Notes: generated by a model from the sequence alone, not told the origin. A stretch of DNA of 64,000 bases from Guyanagaster necrorhizus (GCF_019112545.1 NW_025064882.1:820928-884927); one strand, 5' to 3'; counted from the first letter of the stretch, positions 20,266 to 32,588 are shown. Translations and numbers: made by a program.

Positions 20266-23200
20266 TTAGAGTTCAAGATCCAATAGCCTGATCATATGAG
20301 TCATCTTCTCCTTCTCTAAGGCCTTTGTGAAGATGTCAGCAGATATGTCTTCTATGTGAAGATGTTCAATATGTATATGGCTCTGCTCAACCTCATCTTA
20401 TAACTAGTAGAAGCAGAGGTCAAGATATTTGATATGACCATGATGATTAGAATTGTGAGTGACAGAGAGAGCAGACTGGTTGTCAATCAGCAGTGGAGAT
20501 GGTGACAGATGATGGAAGCCAAATTCTGTGAACAGATTTCATAGCCACAGAATTTCCTGTCCAGCAGAGACAGCAGCCACATATTTGGCCTCTGTGGTTG
20601 ATAAGGTTACTATAGATTGTAGCTGGCTCATCCAGCTGACTGCATCTGTGCCCATCTTGACAACATATCCTGAGGTCAAGCACCCATTATCTGGGTTTTC
20701 ACCATGATCTGCATCTGTATATGTTTTGAACAGGTCTGGGTTTGTAGCATCAGATGAATATGTCAATTTTAGGTTGATTGTTCCCTTTATGTATCTGAGG
20801 AGGCATTTCAGGGCCTCCCAATGCCTCAATCCAGGGTTTTTGCTGAAACATGATAGGACACTGACTGTAAAAGCTATGTCAGGATGAGTGGTGATAGCTA
20901 GGTATGCTACAGAGCCAAGGATCTGGAGATATGAGATGTGTCACATGGTTTCCTATTTCTCTGGAGTAGCAGAGGACATTGAGCTGGATAGCTTAGTGTG
21001 TGGATCAAAAGGAGTACTGACATTGTTACAGTCAGACATTCTGGTATATTCTAGGATTTTTTGGATGTACTGTAGTTAAGAGAGTGTGAGTGTTCGGTTT
21101 AGATGGTCTCTGTGTATTTTGACACTAAGAAGGAATGAAGTTGGACCTAGATCACAAAGTTTGAAGTGCTTCTTGAGATCATCAACAACATATCATGCAG
21201 ACTCCATAGACTTTATAGCAATTATTATATCATTGACAAACACTAAAACAATAATCTGAGCATCATCTCTCTTATACACCCATACACTGTGTTCACAGCA
21301 TACTCTGTCAAAGCCCATCTTGGTCATAGCACTGTGGAGCTTTTTGTGTCATTCATGCTCAGCCTGCTTTAGTTCATAGATGGACTTGAAGAGATGAAGC
21401 ATCCAGCTCTTGTCCTTTGTCTCAAATCTCTCTGGTTGTTGAAGGTATACCTTCTCTTTTAGATCACCATTCAGAAATGCTGATGAGATGTCCACACTCC
21501 AGAGCTCTAGGTTCTCAAGTGCAGCAAGAGCAAGAACTGTTTGAATGGCTGCCCATTTTAGAGTAGGAGAGAAGGTTTCAGTGTAGTCAAAACCTGGCTG
21601 CTGTGAGTACCCTTTTGCAACATAGTGTGCCTTGTAGCATTCAATGGATCCATCAGAGTTATGCTTCACTTTGAAGACCCATTTTCCACCTATAGTCTTT
21701 TACTCTGGGGAAAGCTTCACAAGCTCAAAGGTGCCACTCTCCTGCAGTGCATTCAATTCCTGCTGAGCTGCCTCATACCATTTTTCACTTTCCTCTTCTG
21801 GCCAAGTCATCACCTCTGTGAGTGTCTTTGGTTCATCATTGGATACAGATGCTTGGTTTGCCATCTCTACTGCTGTCTGAAATGCAAGCTCAAAAGCTTC
21901 TGTATATGTGATATAGTCATCATCATGCAATACAAAGGTCATTCCTGCAACAACATCTGTCTCAATAAGCTCTGGCTTAGCAGCAGTTTCATCAATGGGA
22001 TCAGAAATGGGTTCATCTGAGTCTGGTGAGTTCATTGCATTAGTGCCAAAATGTTTATAGTGAAAACCATATCCAGTGTTTGGAGATAGAATTATAAGAC
22101 CTTTGGAGTCATATTGTGGCTTGAAGCATGCCTAAGGATGTGATGGTGGTGAAGAGGGTGTAGGAGATATTGGAAGATTTGATAGTAGAGTAAGAGATGA
22201 TCTTAGAAGTGTTTGCATATTTGATAGAGTGGATAGAGCTGGCAAGGATGGCAATGATGAGAGTTGCTCAGATGGCAGAGATGGCTTATCAGTAGGTATG
22301 TTCTCTCTCCCTTGATGAGGCATCATTGCATCAGGTATAGTAGTATCTGTGCTGTTATATCTGTTTGTGAGAGATGTATCATCACTAAGAGGATTTATAA
22401 TATTTCTGTGATTTCCAGGAAATACATACTCATTGAATACAGCATGGCTGGAGGTGATGAACTGCTGTGTAGAGAGGTTTCAGAATAGCCAGCCTTTTAC
22501 TCCCTCTGGATACTCAACAAAGATACATTTTTGGATGTGTGACTCTAATGCTTGATGTCCTTTTTTTCATACTAGCACATATGCAAGGCATCCAAACACA
22601 TGAAAATGGGATATATCTGGTTTTTGGTGATTTGGGTCTCATTCTGTGAAGGGTGTGGTGTTTGGAAGAGGATCTGTGGGGATGCAATTTCAGACATGAA
22701 TGAATACTCAGAGAGTAAGGTTCCAAAATGATAGTGAGAGTTGTGACTCATTTAGCATAGCAGTGATGGCTTCTGCAATTGTGTTGTTGGCTTGTTCTGC
22801 TATGCCATTCTGATATAGTTCATCAGGTTTAGTATGTCATCTTTTAATCTTATGCTCAGCACAGAAGTTGACAAACTCCTTCTCCATATATTCACTGCCT
22901 TTGTCTTTCTGAAACTCAATGATTTTGAGTCCTGGATGGGTATTCTTTGCATATGCTTTGAACTGCTTGAAGGCATTAAAGATATCACTTTTATACTTCA
23001 GAGGTGTGACAGCCCAAGTGTCAGATACACTGCAGATGAATGTTATCCAGTAATGATAGCTCTCTGGAGTTGCGACAGATATTGGATCTTTGATATCACT
23101 GTATACTCACTCAAGAAGGTGTTGCTTCCACTTTAAGAGGCCATGAGAAACATTATAGCAATGCTGTTTGCCAGCGAGGCATGATATGCAGATAGGATCA

Positions 23201-23680
23201 GTTGGGGGACCTGACTCTCACTTCATTCCAGTTATTAGCTGCTTTATATGCATGTGCCATATAGTGTCCATATTTTAATGACAGCAATGTCTGTGCTAAA
23301 GTGTGTTGTCCATTCAGCAGATACTTATAGAGCTTGAGTTTGCAATGATAGTGGTTGATTTTGAGAATGAATATGTGGTAGCATTGACATAGCCAATATT
23401 GCTCTCATTTACAGTTGCTGTGAATCGAATCTTTTCACCCTAGCTGAAAATGATATCTGATCCAGCGATTGAGATCTTAAATCCCTTTTTCTGTGTAAGA
23501 TGATAAAGTGATAAGAGATTTACTTTTCAATGCTGATACATGTAATGTGTCAAGAAGTTTCACTGCTGAGCCTTTCTCCCCCTGAATCTCTGGCTCCAAT
23601 ACTACTAATCCAATCCCTGCTGAATAGATGACTGAATTGTCTGCAAGATGAATGGGAATGACATATGGGGCATAGAGTTG
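20266..23680 (-). pseudogene. Copia pol: protease remnant, integrase, RT, RNase H
   Basis: Minus strand, reading leftward: a weak protease region near 23650-23500; integrase core near 23130-22750 (QKDKGSEYMEKEFVNFC and NGIAEQANNTI give Asp and Glu positions); a Ser/Pro-rich spacer around 22330-22130; RT 21950-21200 (KWVFKVKHNSDGSIECYKAH at ~21680, DISSAFLNGDL at ~21500, catalytic FVDD reading FVND near 21240); RNase H with YTDADHGENPDNGCLTSGYV at ~20720 and STTEAKYVA; stop TAA 20268-20266. The order integrase before RT defines copia. The FVDD to FVND change again fits CpG decay. Confidence 0.92.
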
Positions 23681-23689
23681 GAACCATTG

Positions 23690-24665
23690 TCAGTGAGGAG
23701 TCATGATGAGAAGTGCCTGTATTAGTATTCTAATGAGACATAGCAGGTGATGATAGATCAGTACTTGCTTGGCTAGCAGTCTCCTCCTTTGTCTCAGCAG
23801 AGTTAGTGGCTTCCAAATCCTTCTTTCCAGCTCTCTTGTAATGATGCTTTCTAGCAGTACAGTCAGCAGCATGTTCATAGTTCTGTTTAAGTGAGAGCTT
23901 CTTGATTATACATTCTTCTTCTGCATGATTCTTGTGAAGACACCATCCACATTTTGCAGCAGTATTGATAGCTGGATTTGTGGCTGAATGGAAAGATGTG
24001 GCTTTGAGAGCAACAGAGACTGCTGGATCACTGGCACACAGCTTCTGATTGTTTTCTTCATTGTGAAATGCAGTGCAGAGTTCTTCAAGAGTGAGTTTAT
24101 CAGAGAGAAAGAATAGTGATGTAACAAAGTTTCCAAATTCAGGCTGAGAGAGTCTGCAAATCAGGGCTATAATGAGAAGCTCTTCTTCTAATTGCTGGAG
24201 GCCAAAATGAGTAGAACACAGAGCATGGATACAACTCATGATTTGAGTGCTCCAACTGGCAAGATCTGAAAGTGATTCTTCTGTCTCCTTCTTGAGATTG
24301 AAGAAGCTGTCATAGGCTACAAATTGAGTTGCTGGTTTTCTTTGCTGATGGTGTGCCTTTAATGTGTCTCACATCCTCTCTAGATCATCAAGGCAGCTCT
24401 TGACATGAGCCTTCTGGGATTCATCAAGGCAGAAGTAGATTGTGTCAGCAGCTGATATCTGAGTCTCCTTCCAGTCCTTTCAGTTCTTCTTCTCCTGGTA
24501 TGTTGGCTTCTTGGAGTCTGCAAACTCTGGTTTAGGATTATGGCCAATGGTGATAAGGTACTCATAATGAGTTTTGAGTAGGACCAACATGTTTTCTTCT
24601 CACTCACTATAATTGGAGGCATTTAAGTTGTTGAAGCCTTTTTTGATTGTATCAAAGGATGGCAT
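23690..24665 (-). pseudogene. Copia gag
   Basis: Start ATG 24665-24663 (MPSFDTIKKGFNNLNASNY). It has a copia-type Gag domain (SKPTY.. to FNLKKETEESLSDLASWSTQ; LQQLEEELLIIALICRLSQP near 24190-24130) and a zinc-knuckle-like CGWCLHKNHAEEEC near 23960-23920. Three early TGA stops. Its coat protein would package the copia RNA. Confidence 0.85.
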
Positions 24666-24761
24666 AATGTATGTGGTGATATTATTTTAGTAGTGAAATG
24701 ACTGATAGAGAGATAGCAGGGCATAAGTAAGATGCAAAGAAAAAAACAAAATAGACCTTAA

Positions 24762-24779
24762 AGCATGGGGCCTATAACC
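24762..24779 (-). promoter_or_regulatory. Primer binding site of the copia element
   Basis: Minus strand directly after the 5' LTR reads AGGTTATAGGCCCCATGC. From memory this closely resembles the PBS of Drosophila copia (GGTTATGGGCCC), which pairs with the anticodon stem-loop of initiator tRNA-Met rather than its 3' end. Half-tRNA priming is therefore likely; the fungal tRNA sequence is not in the window. Confidence 0.6.
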
Positions 24780-24981
24780 TATTGCAGGCAGGTTACTTTC
24801 ATACAGTGGATAATAGGCCAGACTGAGTATGACAGTCAATTACTTAAGGCTGAGATATGTATGACTACTACTTACTTGAGTATGATGGTCAATTGCTTAA
24901 AGGCAATTGACTATTGACTCAGAACAAAACTGTCTATGCTTATATAAGATTGATATCAGATACTTGTATCATCCTGCAACA
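24780..24981 (-). repeat. 5' LTR of the copia element (202 bp)
   Basis: Same length as its partner at 20042; the first base pair is TA (from TG) at the inner end and the terminus CCTGCAACA is intact. Scattered differences are mostly transitions. Confidence 0.93.
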
Positions 24982-24986
24982 ATAAG

Positions 24987-25180
24987 TAGCATAGCTAACA
25001 CCATGTATCTCTAGTCTCAAACTATCCTTTATCCTATTGCTTTACCTTGAGTCAACTACTTGCATTGATCTTAGGATATAATAACTACAAATATATTATT
25101 GGACTTAAGCATGATTGTATGAACATGATACAGTGCTTATTTACTATGTGTTCTAGTTCATATATCACTTGGGCTTAACA
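24987..25180 (+). repeat. 5' LTR of element D, right part
   Basis: Resumes after the copia duplication with TAGCATAGCTAACACC, contains the start motif AGTCTCAAACTA at 25013-25024, and ends GGGCTTAACA. With the left part it gives 458 bp, close to the 3' LTR (460 bp). Confidence 0.9.
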
Positions 25181-25181
25181 A

Positions 25182-25194
25182 TTAGTTCAAAACT
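25182..25194 (+). promoter_or_regulatory. Primer binding site of element D (self-primed type)
   Basis: TTAGTTCAAAACT after the LTR; its complement AGTTTTGAACTAA pairs, with a few mismatches of the CpG-decay kind, with AGTCTCAAACTA in the LTR (25013). Confidence 0.5.
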
Positions 25195-25238
25195 TCTATT
25201 TTTCTTTTTTTATACCCATTACAAGTGAAGAAAACTGA

Positions 25239-26627
25239 CTGCCTGCCATCAATGTCACTACTACCTATCTCACAGATGAATTCTTTAAGTGACTAGCTTC
25301 TATCATCAAAATGCTTTTAGACTTACTCATGATCATTACTCTCTGCCACAGACATCAATCAGTTACAGCTTGAGTAGTCAGGCACTACTAATCCTTCTAA
25401 TACAAATAACAGATATTATGTAATGTCACCTCCAACCTCCTCCTTCACAACATTCCTCTCTCTTCCAGAGCCTCCTTTCAGCCTGAGGCTAGAACTATAC
25501 TCAAAGTCAGGCCTAGTCACCCAGATGAAAGGGGCCTTTAAGAAGAAGAACTCTGATGATCAATCTACCTCCCTCAAGCAACTAGCTGATGCAATGAGCA
25601 TCTGAACACAGGATTCAGAAATCCATGGGTCCTGCCACATCTCTCTCTAGTCTCTGACCATGAGAATGAGAACCTCTCTGATAATTTCTTCAAGGAGTCA
25701 CTATCCTCTGACCCTTCCACCACTTCTCATAAGCCCAGCATTGGAGACCATGCCTGAGACTCTATTGATGAGGTTGCAAGACTTGCAGGAAGGGGCTTCA
25801 GGTCTGTCACTCTCTGAGAAAGCCCCAGTCTCTCAGCCTCTAGCCCAGTCTCCTCAATCCTCAGCAACCTCTATGATCCAAGAATCTTTGACCAGTTGGC
25901 AGACAAAGAGAAGAGGGTGTTTGATTGACAGCAGCAGGAGAATGAAGAAAGATACTATGAAAGCCAGTGTAGACAATAAGCTCAAGAAGAGCAAGCAGCA
26001 GAGTGGAGCTCTGCCCCACCAGAATATTATGGACTATATGAAGACAGAGAGGAGGATCTATACTATGAAGAGGAAGGAGGTTCAATCTCAGGAATCTCTG
26101 CTGATGAAGCCCACTGAATCAGAGTTGCCAAACCCTCACTCTCCAGTCCCACTAGTGATGAGCCTCAGGAGTGGCCTAAGTGAGGCCCCAACAACAAAGA
26201 TGACCTCTGGTCCACAGACCAGTAGGCTGATGCTAAGGTCTACACTGCAGATGAAGCTAGAAATCTTGATGGTGACTATGAGCCACTACCTCCAATCTAT
26301 GAAGAAAGTACTGGAAGCAGTGGCTCCCTCCCCTCTGATGCCAGCTCTGTACTTGGCAGGTATAGAATCCAGATTCCTCTTAGAGTCAGAATTACCAATC
26401 AAGCCCTCTGATGATTCCTATATGAATGTATCACTGCCCTTTTCCTCAACAATGACTTCTACAATAACTTCTGCTAATATAGTGAGAGAGTGGAGAAAGA
26501 AAGAGAGTGGCAAAAAAATAGCAAAGCAGAAAGGTCAGAGTCTTCTTGACCTAACCAGCAGCCTTCTATTCAAACCAATGGGGAGTTCTCTAGCAACTAT
26601 TTGAGCTCTCAAGCCAACCACTTATGA
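25239..26627 (+). pseudogene. Element D ORF0
   Basis: Start codon decayed (CTG at 25239). Hydrophobic segment near residues 15-40, then DHENENLSDNFFKESLSSDP near 25657, an acidic Gln/Glu region (FD-QQQENEERYYES near 25920) and a Tyr/Glu-rich part (EYYGLYEDREEDLYYEEE near 26025). The conserved block SDASSVLGRYRIQIP (26334 on) and FLNNDFYNNF follow. It ends at TGA 26625-26627 (CTTATGACC). The block is in frame with the leader. The longer stop-free frame 25660-26604 is a +1 shadow without the sister-copy match. Confidence 0.72.
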
Positions 26628-28364
26628 CCAGCCTGACATCTCCCTCATGGAGGAGAAGATGAACAATGAGGGCAAAAGAGACAAGATGGATAGCAAGGAT
26701 GAGGAGAATAACATCTCTCCTGAAATTGACTTATAGCTGGAATATGGATTAACAGATAAAGAAGAACTAAAGAAGATGATATAGGAGATGCAAGAAGAAG
26801 AATTTGAGGTGCTGTACTGAGAAGAGACAGCAAACTTATGGAAGGAAGTTAGCTGGCTGATGACTCCTCTGGATAGAAGGTATTCAGCTGCTGATAATAA
26901 AGAAAAAAGATATATTTTACAGTATGCTATGACTGATCAAGCAATTTACATCTACAACAGCACACATCCAGAGAACTATCTGAAGGCTTTACCAGCCTTC
27001 AAATATGAAATCCCACTAATATTAAATATGCTGCTAGTACCACCAAAACACATCATGTACATGGCACTATCCATCTGAACTCTCAGCATCCACTTATTAT
27101 GAAACACTCTAGCCAGCCAAGAAGCTACCACTCAGGCCAGATGATCTTGAGTACAAAAACCCCTGCAACTTGTCAGCTTTTATAATCTGTAGACCAGCAG
27201 AGAAAGCTGACTACTTGCTGGAGCAGAACAAGCTGCAGCAACTGAAGGAGATGATTCTGAAGCCATCTGGTTGGGATTCACTATATAAGATGGGCACATC
27301 ATGTGAAAAGAAGCATCCCCCAAAGAAAGTCTGGTTACCAACAATAATTCTCTTCACTCACTCTCTGGGCCTTCAGCAGAATAGAGATAGTCTCTATTTG
27401 ATGAATACTCCAATCTGATAGAAGCATTACTATAGAATGCAAGCCTGATCTCATACAAACTCTCTGCCCCTTCAAGGATGCATCAGATGATATTGATCAC
27501 TTTCTAATCAATTGCAAATAATATTTCAAGATCTATACTGCTTATTTAGAAGTAGATATGAATAAGATCACCTTCACAGCCTTTTACTTTGAGAGCAAGA
27601 CTAAGCACTGGTGGATTCTGATTGCTCCAACTCTATGCTCCATGATCCAACAACACTACTGCTACCTGTCTTGGGCCATCTTCAAACAGATGGTCTGAGA
27701 CAAGTTCATTGATCTAGCCATTTAAGAAGTACATAAGAACAAGATGAAGGAGTTATGAATGGGCAACAAGGTCATCAGCAAGTACTTCAATAAGCTAGAA
27801 TAGTTAGGAATGCTAGCAAGAGTGTAGAAAAGTATTGATAATGATGGGCAAATAGTCAAGTACCTTAAAATAGGAGTATCCCTCTCATACATCAGCATGA
27901 TCTCCAATATAGAGACCAACATTCTGAAGGGCTATGATGCATGGAAGGCCTGGATCATGAAAATGAACAAGAAAAGACTGTGACAGAAGGCAGAAAGTGC
28001 AGGAATAGTGATTGAGCAGAAGAAACCCCATCAGATAGGGAATGGGAAGAACACCAGTAGAGAATCCTCAGCAAAACCCAGTACTACTGCCACAACAATG
28101 TCCTCCTACACAGCATAGAAGACAGATACTGGGATGACATATACTGGCTCCAATAAACTGATGGATATTGACCACCTCAAGAAGGAAGGCAAGTGCTTTA
28201 ACTGCAGCCAAAAGAGACACATGTCCAGGGACTGTCCAAAGAAGAAGTGCATGAGAGAAGACATTAGAGCACAGATAGCTAAATTACAGAAGGAAGCAGA
28301 TGGACTGGAGGATCCTAACTCAGACTCTCAGATTGAGGAGGTAAAAGACAGGGCTGATGAGTGA
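26620..28364 (+). pseudogene. Element D gag
   Basis: +1 frame relative to ORF0: MEEKMNNEGKRDKMDSKDEE near 26647, then the conserved EVSWLMTPLDRRYS...YILQYAMTDQAIYIYN region (26840-26960). The capsid domain is near 27480-27900 (DIDHFLINC, WWILIAPTL, KFIDLA) and the knuckle CFNCSQKRHMSRDC at about 28196-28237. Stop TGA 28362-28364, overlapping pol. At least one indel and many stops. Confidence 0.82.
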
Positions 28365-29920
28365 GTGATTCCACTTGATTAGCCAAGGAACTTTATAGTA
28401 TGTCAATGGTAGCTACAGGTTGGACTCATATGCTCTCTGTAGGTAGAAGTATTTATATGCATTTGAATATACCCCATATTATCTCTATCATATGACTATC
28501 TAAAGAATTGCCAAAATAGACTCAACTGTCTAAGGGCTGAACAGAGGGAGAGGCCTTCACTACATAGCTCAAGCCCTTCAATACTGAATAGACTTGGTAA
28601 GCTATATGAGAAGAAAAGGAAGAAGAAGCCATAGCTATGCTCAGAGGATAGATCCATCAGACCTGGACCAACAAAGCAGACCATGAGCTAATAAAAAGAC
28701 TATAGGAGGCAGAGCAACAGAAGGCTCTGGAATGGTTAGATAAGCTTTGAGGACCCAAGAAGTTCATCTGACAGCAGAAGACTTATGAGTGAGACCTTGT
28801 GGTCAAGGCATAAATCCAGACTCTTATAAATCAAAAAGACTTTGCAGTGACAGTCCTGATTGACAGTGGCTGCACTGGAAGCTCTATCAATTAAGCTTTT
28901 ATCAATAAGCATCACCTTCCAACTAAAGCTACCACAGCCCCTATTCCAGTCTATAATGCTGACAGGACCAAGAATCAAGCCAGATTAATCATGGAGTTTG
29001 TAAAACTCTGATTGACAATGAGAGACCATTCAGAGTGAATCAACCTTGTGGTCACCAAGCTTAGGACAAAAGAGCTATTTCTTAGACATGATTGGTTCAT
29101 TTGGCATAACTCACTCATTAATTGAAAGACTGGACAGATCACCTTCATCTGATGTTGATGTTAGAAAATGCCATTCATACTCCCTGACATGGATCCTGAG
29201 AACAAGTGGGATGAAGAAATGGAGGATAGGGAGACCATTCTCACAGTAGATCTTAAAGAAGCTTTGCAGATGCAAGCAGTTTACCATGCCAATGACCTAG
29301 TGGCCAAAGTGAATGAAGAAAAGAAAGAAAAGATGTTTGAAGAAATGATCTCTGATTGGGCCTGAGACTATTATGACCTCTTTGTAAAGGAGAGCTTCAA
29401 TGAACTCCTGGCCCCCAAACTCTGAGATCATGCAATTGAACTGATACTGAATGCCAATGCCAATCTGGATTGCAAGATATATCCTCTGAGGTATCTTGAA
29501 CAGCAAAAACTTGACAAGTTTTTGGAAGAGAACCTCTTCAGTGGGTGGATTTGACCCTCAAAATCTCCAATGGCATCATCATTCTTCTTTGTTAAAAAGA
29601 AGGATGGCAAACTCCAACCAGTATAAGACTACTAGCATTTCAATGAGATAATGATCAAGAATCAATATTCATTTCCCCTTATCTCTGAGATAATAGACAA
29701 ACTCTATGGGGTCTGATTTTACACCAAGCTCAATGTTTGATGGGGATACAATAACATGAGAATCAAAAAGAGAGATGAGTGGAAGGCAGTGTTCAGAACT
29801 AACCATAGGCTGTTTGAACTCACAGTTATATTCTTTGGACTGACCAATTTTTCAGCCATCTTTCAGTGGATGATGAATAATATCTTTAAGGATCTCATTG
29901 CCACTGGAAAGGTAATCATC
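28361..29920 (+). pseudogene. Element D pol, part 1 (protease to RT, up to the pogo insertion)
   Basis: Retropepsin LIDSGCTGSSIN near 28855 with the DSG triad intact; linker; RT fingers/palm (FFFVKKKDGKLQPV near 29590; FFGLTNFSAIFQWMMNNIFK near 29830). The pogo transposon splits the frame at the Tyr-Leu codons of YLDD. Stops mostly TGA. Continues at 31592. Confidence 0.9.
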
Positions 29921-29922
29921 TA

Positions 29923-31589
29923 CAGTTGACTATCTCACAATGCATATGGTCGGGAGACACCAAAACTGTATGCATTTATAGATTTATGCAGAACCAAAAT
30001 AGCATGTGATATGACATGTGACTTTATGTGACAATATCATCATTTCCCCAAAATGCTGTCAGTGGCTTTTGGGTCAGCTTTCCATGCATCTCCTTGAATA
30101 ATGCCCCTCTCAACTTCCTCAGCTGTGGTACTAATCCACTCTGGTCATCTTGTGAAACACAAAATGCCTCCAGCTTTTGAATAAGCTCAAATTCTTCCCT
30201 TGTAGTTATTAAGGTCTGTTCTTCCTCACCCTCCTCTTTCTCTTCTTCCTCCTCATCATCATCAATGACAGTTATTTCCCCATTTTCTACTGCAATATCA
30301 TGTTTGACAGCAGCAACAATCTCCTCATCTGTTGGCATCACCTCAAGATCTTCAGTATACTCTTCTGCAATAGAGTTAACCATCTCTTCAATGGTTGGAA
30401 TGAGACCAAACATGCAATTTCGTTGTTTCAATTCGACAAGATGGTCCTTCAACATTATCTCTGCTATCTGGAGCTGTTGAATGGGGGCAATTTGGGTGGG
30501 AGGTGTATTCATTTTTGACTGTGACAAAGAAGCCAACTGATTGACTGCCTCCAGTGCTTTACCAACATCATTCTCTGCATTCATAACAGCTATAAGAGCA
30601 GGACACCAGTCAGCATCAGCATATTGGTTTCCAAGCAGATCCTGCAATGTCTGTTCGATCTCTGGAAGCATGTATTTGTCTGTTGAGGCAAAGTCATGAA
30701 CAAGGTTTCATGCAGACTTGAAGAGTGAGGCATCTTGGAAATCATTGGATGGTGTGGTAGACTGTGACTCGGGTGCATTGTCAGGCATTATACTGGTGTG
30801 TTTCCAGCAGTTTGCTATTATTTCACTGCTGATATTTGCCCAAGCATCATGAGCAATAGTCATAGCTTCAAGGAGATCAAGCTTGAAGATCTCAGACTCT
30901 CCAAGATCATTGAGATCAAGTGCACAGATACATATGGCATTCCGATAATGTGCCTTGAAGTAGTGGATAATACCAGCATCTAGCAGCTGAACATATAGAG
31001 TCATATTGGGCTTGAAGAACTCCAGCTTTGTGTTATGGGGTGTATAAGCGATGGAATGCTCTCAAAAGTTGTCCAAGGTCAGCAGAACCTGCCGCATCTC
31101 CCTCTTCATCTTTAAATCAAACATCTTCACCCACTCCGTAAATATTTCGCTTGTCATCCAGGCCTTCTTGTTATTCTGATAATAGAATCACATTGCCATT
31201 GGACTCTTTTTCTTGAAATGTACATTGGGACTTTCTCCTTCTGTTTTATATGCTCATATGGATTTCCAGGTTTAGCACATGGTTTTTATGTTGGTTCAGG
31301 AGGCATGTTTATAGAGATATAGGCTGCATCACTTTACAATAATTTTTTTTGTATTTGTCATAGTCCATACAAACAAATTATGTTCTTTATTGTTCTAATA
31401 TATGCATAATGTCATATCAGCTTACTATAATTTTCGATCTGACAATGCATATTTCTAACTAGAACCATATGCATTATGCGATATGCATTTCTAGCCCATT
31501 TTCCTGCTTCCCAACTGCGTTCCAGCCCAATCCATATGCAAAGTCAGAATTATGCATTTCGACATCATGCATTGTGAGATAGTCAACTG
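29923..31589 (-). mobile_element. Fot1/pogo-type DNA transposon, internally deleted (1,667 bp), TA duplication
   Basis: Ends are inverted copies of CAGTTGACTATCTCACAATG plus CAT, flanked by TA (29921-29922 and 31590-31591), as in Tc1/mariner-pogo elements. It encodes only the C-terminal part of a DDE transposase on the minus strand. It keeps noticeably more CpG than the gypsy copy it interrupts. The right subterminal region is rich in ATGCAT palindromes. Confidence 0.93.
30024..31247 (-). pseudogene. Pogo transposase, C-terminal part only
   Basis: Reading leftward: YYQNNKKAWMTSEIF and VLLTLDNF near 31100-31085 (second catalytic Asp), FFKPNMTLYVQLLDAGII near 31020-30970 (third Asp), then FKAHYRNAICICALDL and NCWKHT, the standard DDE_1/pogo endonuclease pattern. 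An acidic tail (DDDEEEEEKEEGEEEQ) ends at TGA near 30024. Stops occur after DNF and after FKSA. The N-terminal DNA-binding domain and the first Asp are missing, so it is inactive. Confidence 0.88.
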
Positions 31590-31591
31590 TA

Positions 31592-32074
31592 TCTAGATGA
31601 CATACTCATAATGTCAAATGACAGGAAGAAACACTAAAAACTCATATGCCAAGTGCTTGAGCTGATGAGGAAGAACAAATTATTCCTGAAAGCCAAGAAG
31701 TGTGAATTTAAAGTATTGAAAACAGAATATCTGAGAGTCATTATTAGTGAGGGAAGCATCTGAATGGATCTGATCAAGGTGGCTGGAGTAACAGAATGGC
31801 CAGAGCTGATGAAAAAAAAAGAGTTACAATCCTTTCTTGAGTTTACAAACTTCTACTGACAGTTCATACAAGATTACAACAAGGTTGTGTGATCTATAAT
31901 CCAGCTAACTGGAAATGCCCTCTGGGCTTAGGGAATATCCCAACAGTCAGCATTTAATAAGCTTAAGTGGTGACTAGTGGAGGATGTAGTTTTAGCCATC
32001 TCTAATCAAGATGGAAAATTCTGCATTGAGGCAGATTCTAGTGAAGAGATGATAGGAGTAGTACTGTTGCAGGA
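31592..32074 (+). pseudogene. Element D pol, part 2 (RT from YLDD, start of RNase H)
   Basis: Resumes with LDDILIMS (TCTAGATGACATACTC) and continues through the RT connection (ELQSFLEFTNFY with stops) to IEADSSEEMIGVVLLQ. There element E is inserted (CAGGA, 32070-32074). Confidence 0.88.
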
Positions 32075-32532
32075 TGTTACAATTTTTCCTATTGTCTCTC
32101 TGACTAACCCCTATTTATACTTAGTCAGAACACCAGAATGAGCACTTAAGACCATGGAACAAAGCTTAGTCATCATGACAAGCTGAGTTCATCATTGTCT
32201 TTCAATGCAACAGCACAGCCTGATGATGTACAAAGACTCTTTTATGTATAGTAATGATGCTCAAGAATAATGAGCACAAAAGACTCAGCAATATACAATA
32301 GAAAGTAGTATAATTAGCCATGACCTGTACAGTATTTAAGATAGCTCACTCTCACTGGAAACTCCAGCTTTGAGCTAAAGTTTATCTTTACATCATTCTA
32401 TACTTGAGCTGATCCTAAGACCTTATGACACACTGATCAGAATATATATCAGTGAACTCAGTTGATCTCCCAAAGTGTGAGAAGACTTCTGTTTATTATG
32501 TGTTTTTGTTCATGTGATGCTTAGATCTAACA
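32075..32532 (+). repeat. 5' LTR of element E (458 bp)
   Basis: TGTTACAATTTTT to GATCTAACA. TTAGTCA at 32121-32127 and 32166-32172, TATTTAA at 32333-32339, start motif AGCTTTGAGCTAA at 32366-32378. Confidence 0.93.
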
Positions 32533-32533
32533 A

Positions 32534-32546
32534 TTAGCTTGAAGCT
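32534..32546 (+). promoter_or_regulatory. Primer binding site of element E (self-primed type)
   Basis: TTAGCTTGAAGCT. Its complement AGCTTCAAGCTAA and the LTR motif AGCTTTGAGCTAA differ only as CA versus TG at one former CG, so the ancestral pair was perfectly complementary. Confidence 0.7.
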
Positions 32547-32588
32547 TCTAGCTTCTCTTTCTCAAGCCTAATTGTGCTGAGAGACTGA

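Larger units (their letters stand above)
20042..24981 (-). mobile_element. Ty1/copia retrotransposon (4,940 bp), target duplication ATAAG
   Basis: Two 202-bp LTRs with ends TGTTGCAGG/CCTGCAACA flank a minus-strand gag-pol in copia order (protease, integrase, RT, RNase H). ATAAG is duplicated at 20037-20041 and 24982-24986. It sits inside the LTR of D, directly after its TATA box. Decayed by stops but structurally complete. Confidence 0.95.

Noticed and set aside
25660..26604. Longest stop-free frame in the window (314 codons) as a protein-coding gene
   Set aside because: The neighbouring frame 0 matches ORF0 of the other copies with stops at decayed Arg codons. This +1 frame is open in several copies because of composition, and it turns into Gag only downstream.
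30024..30671. Acidic 215-codon frame as a possible host gene
   Set aside because: It is in the same frame as the pogo transposase upstream, separated by one TGA, and lies inside the transposon's inverted repeats.
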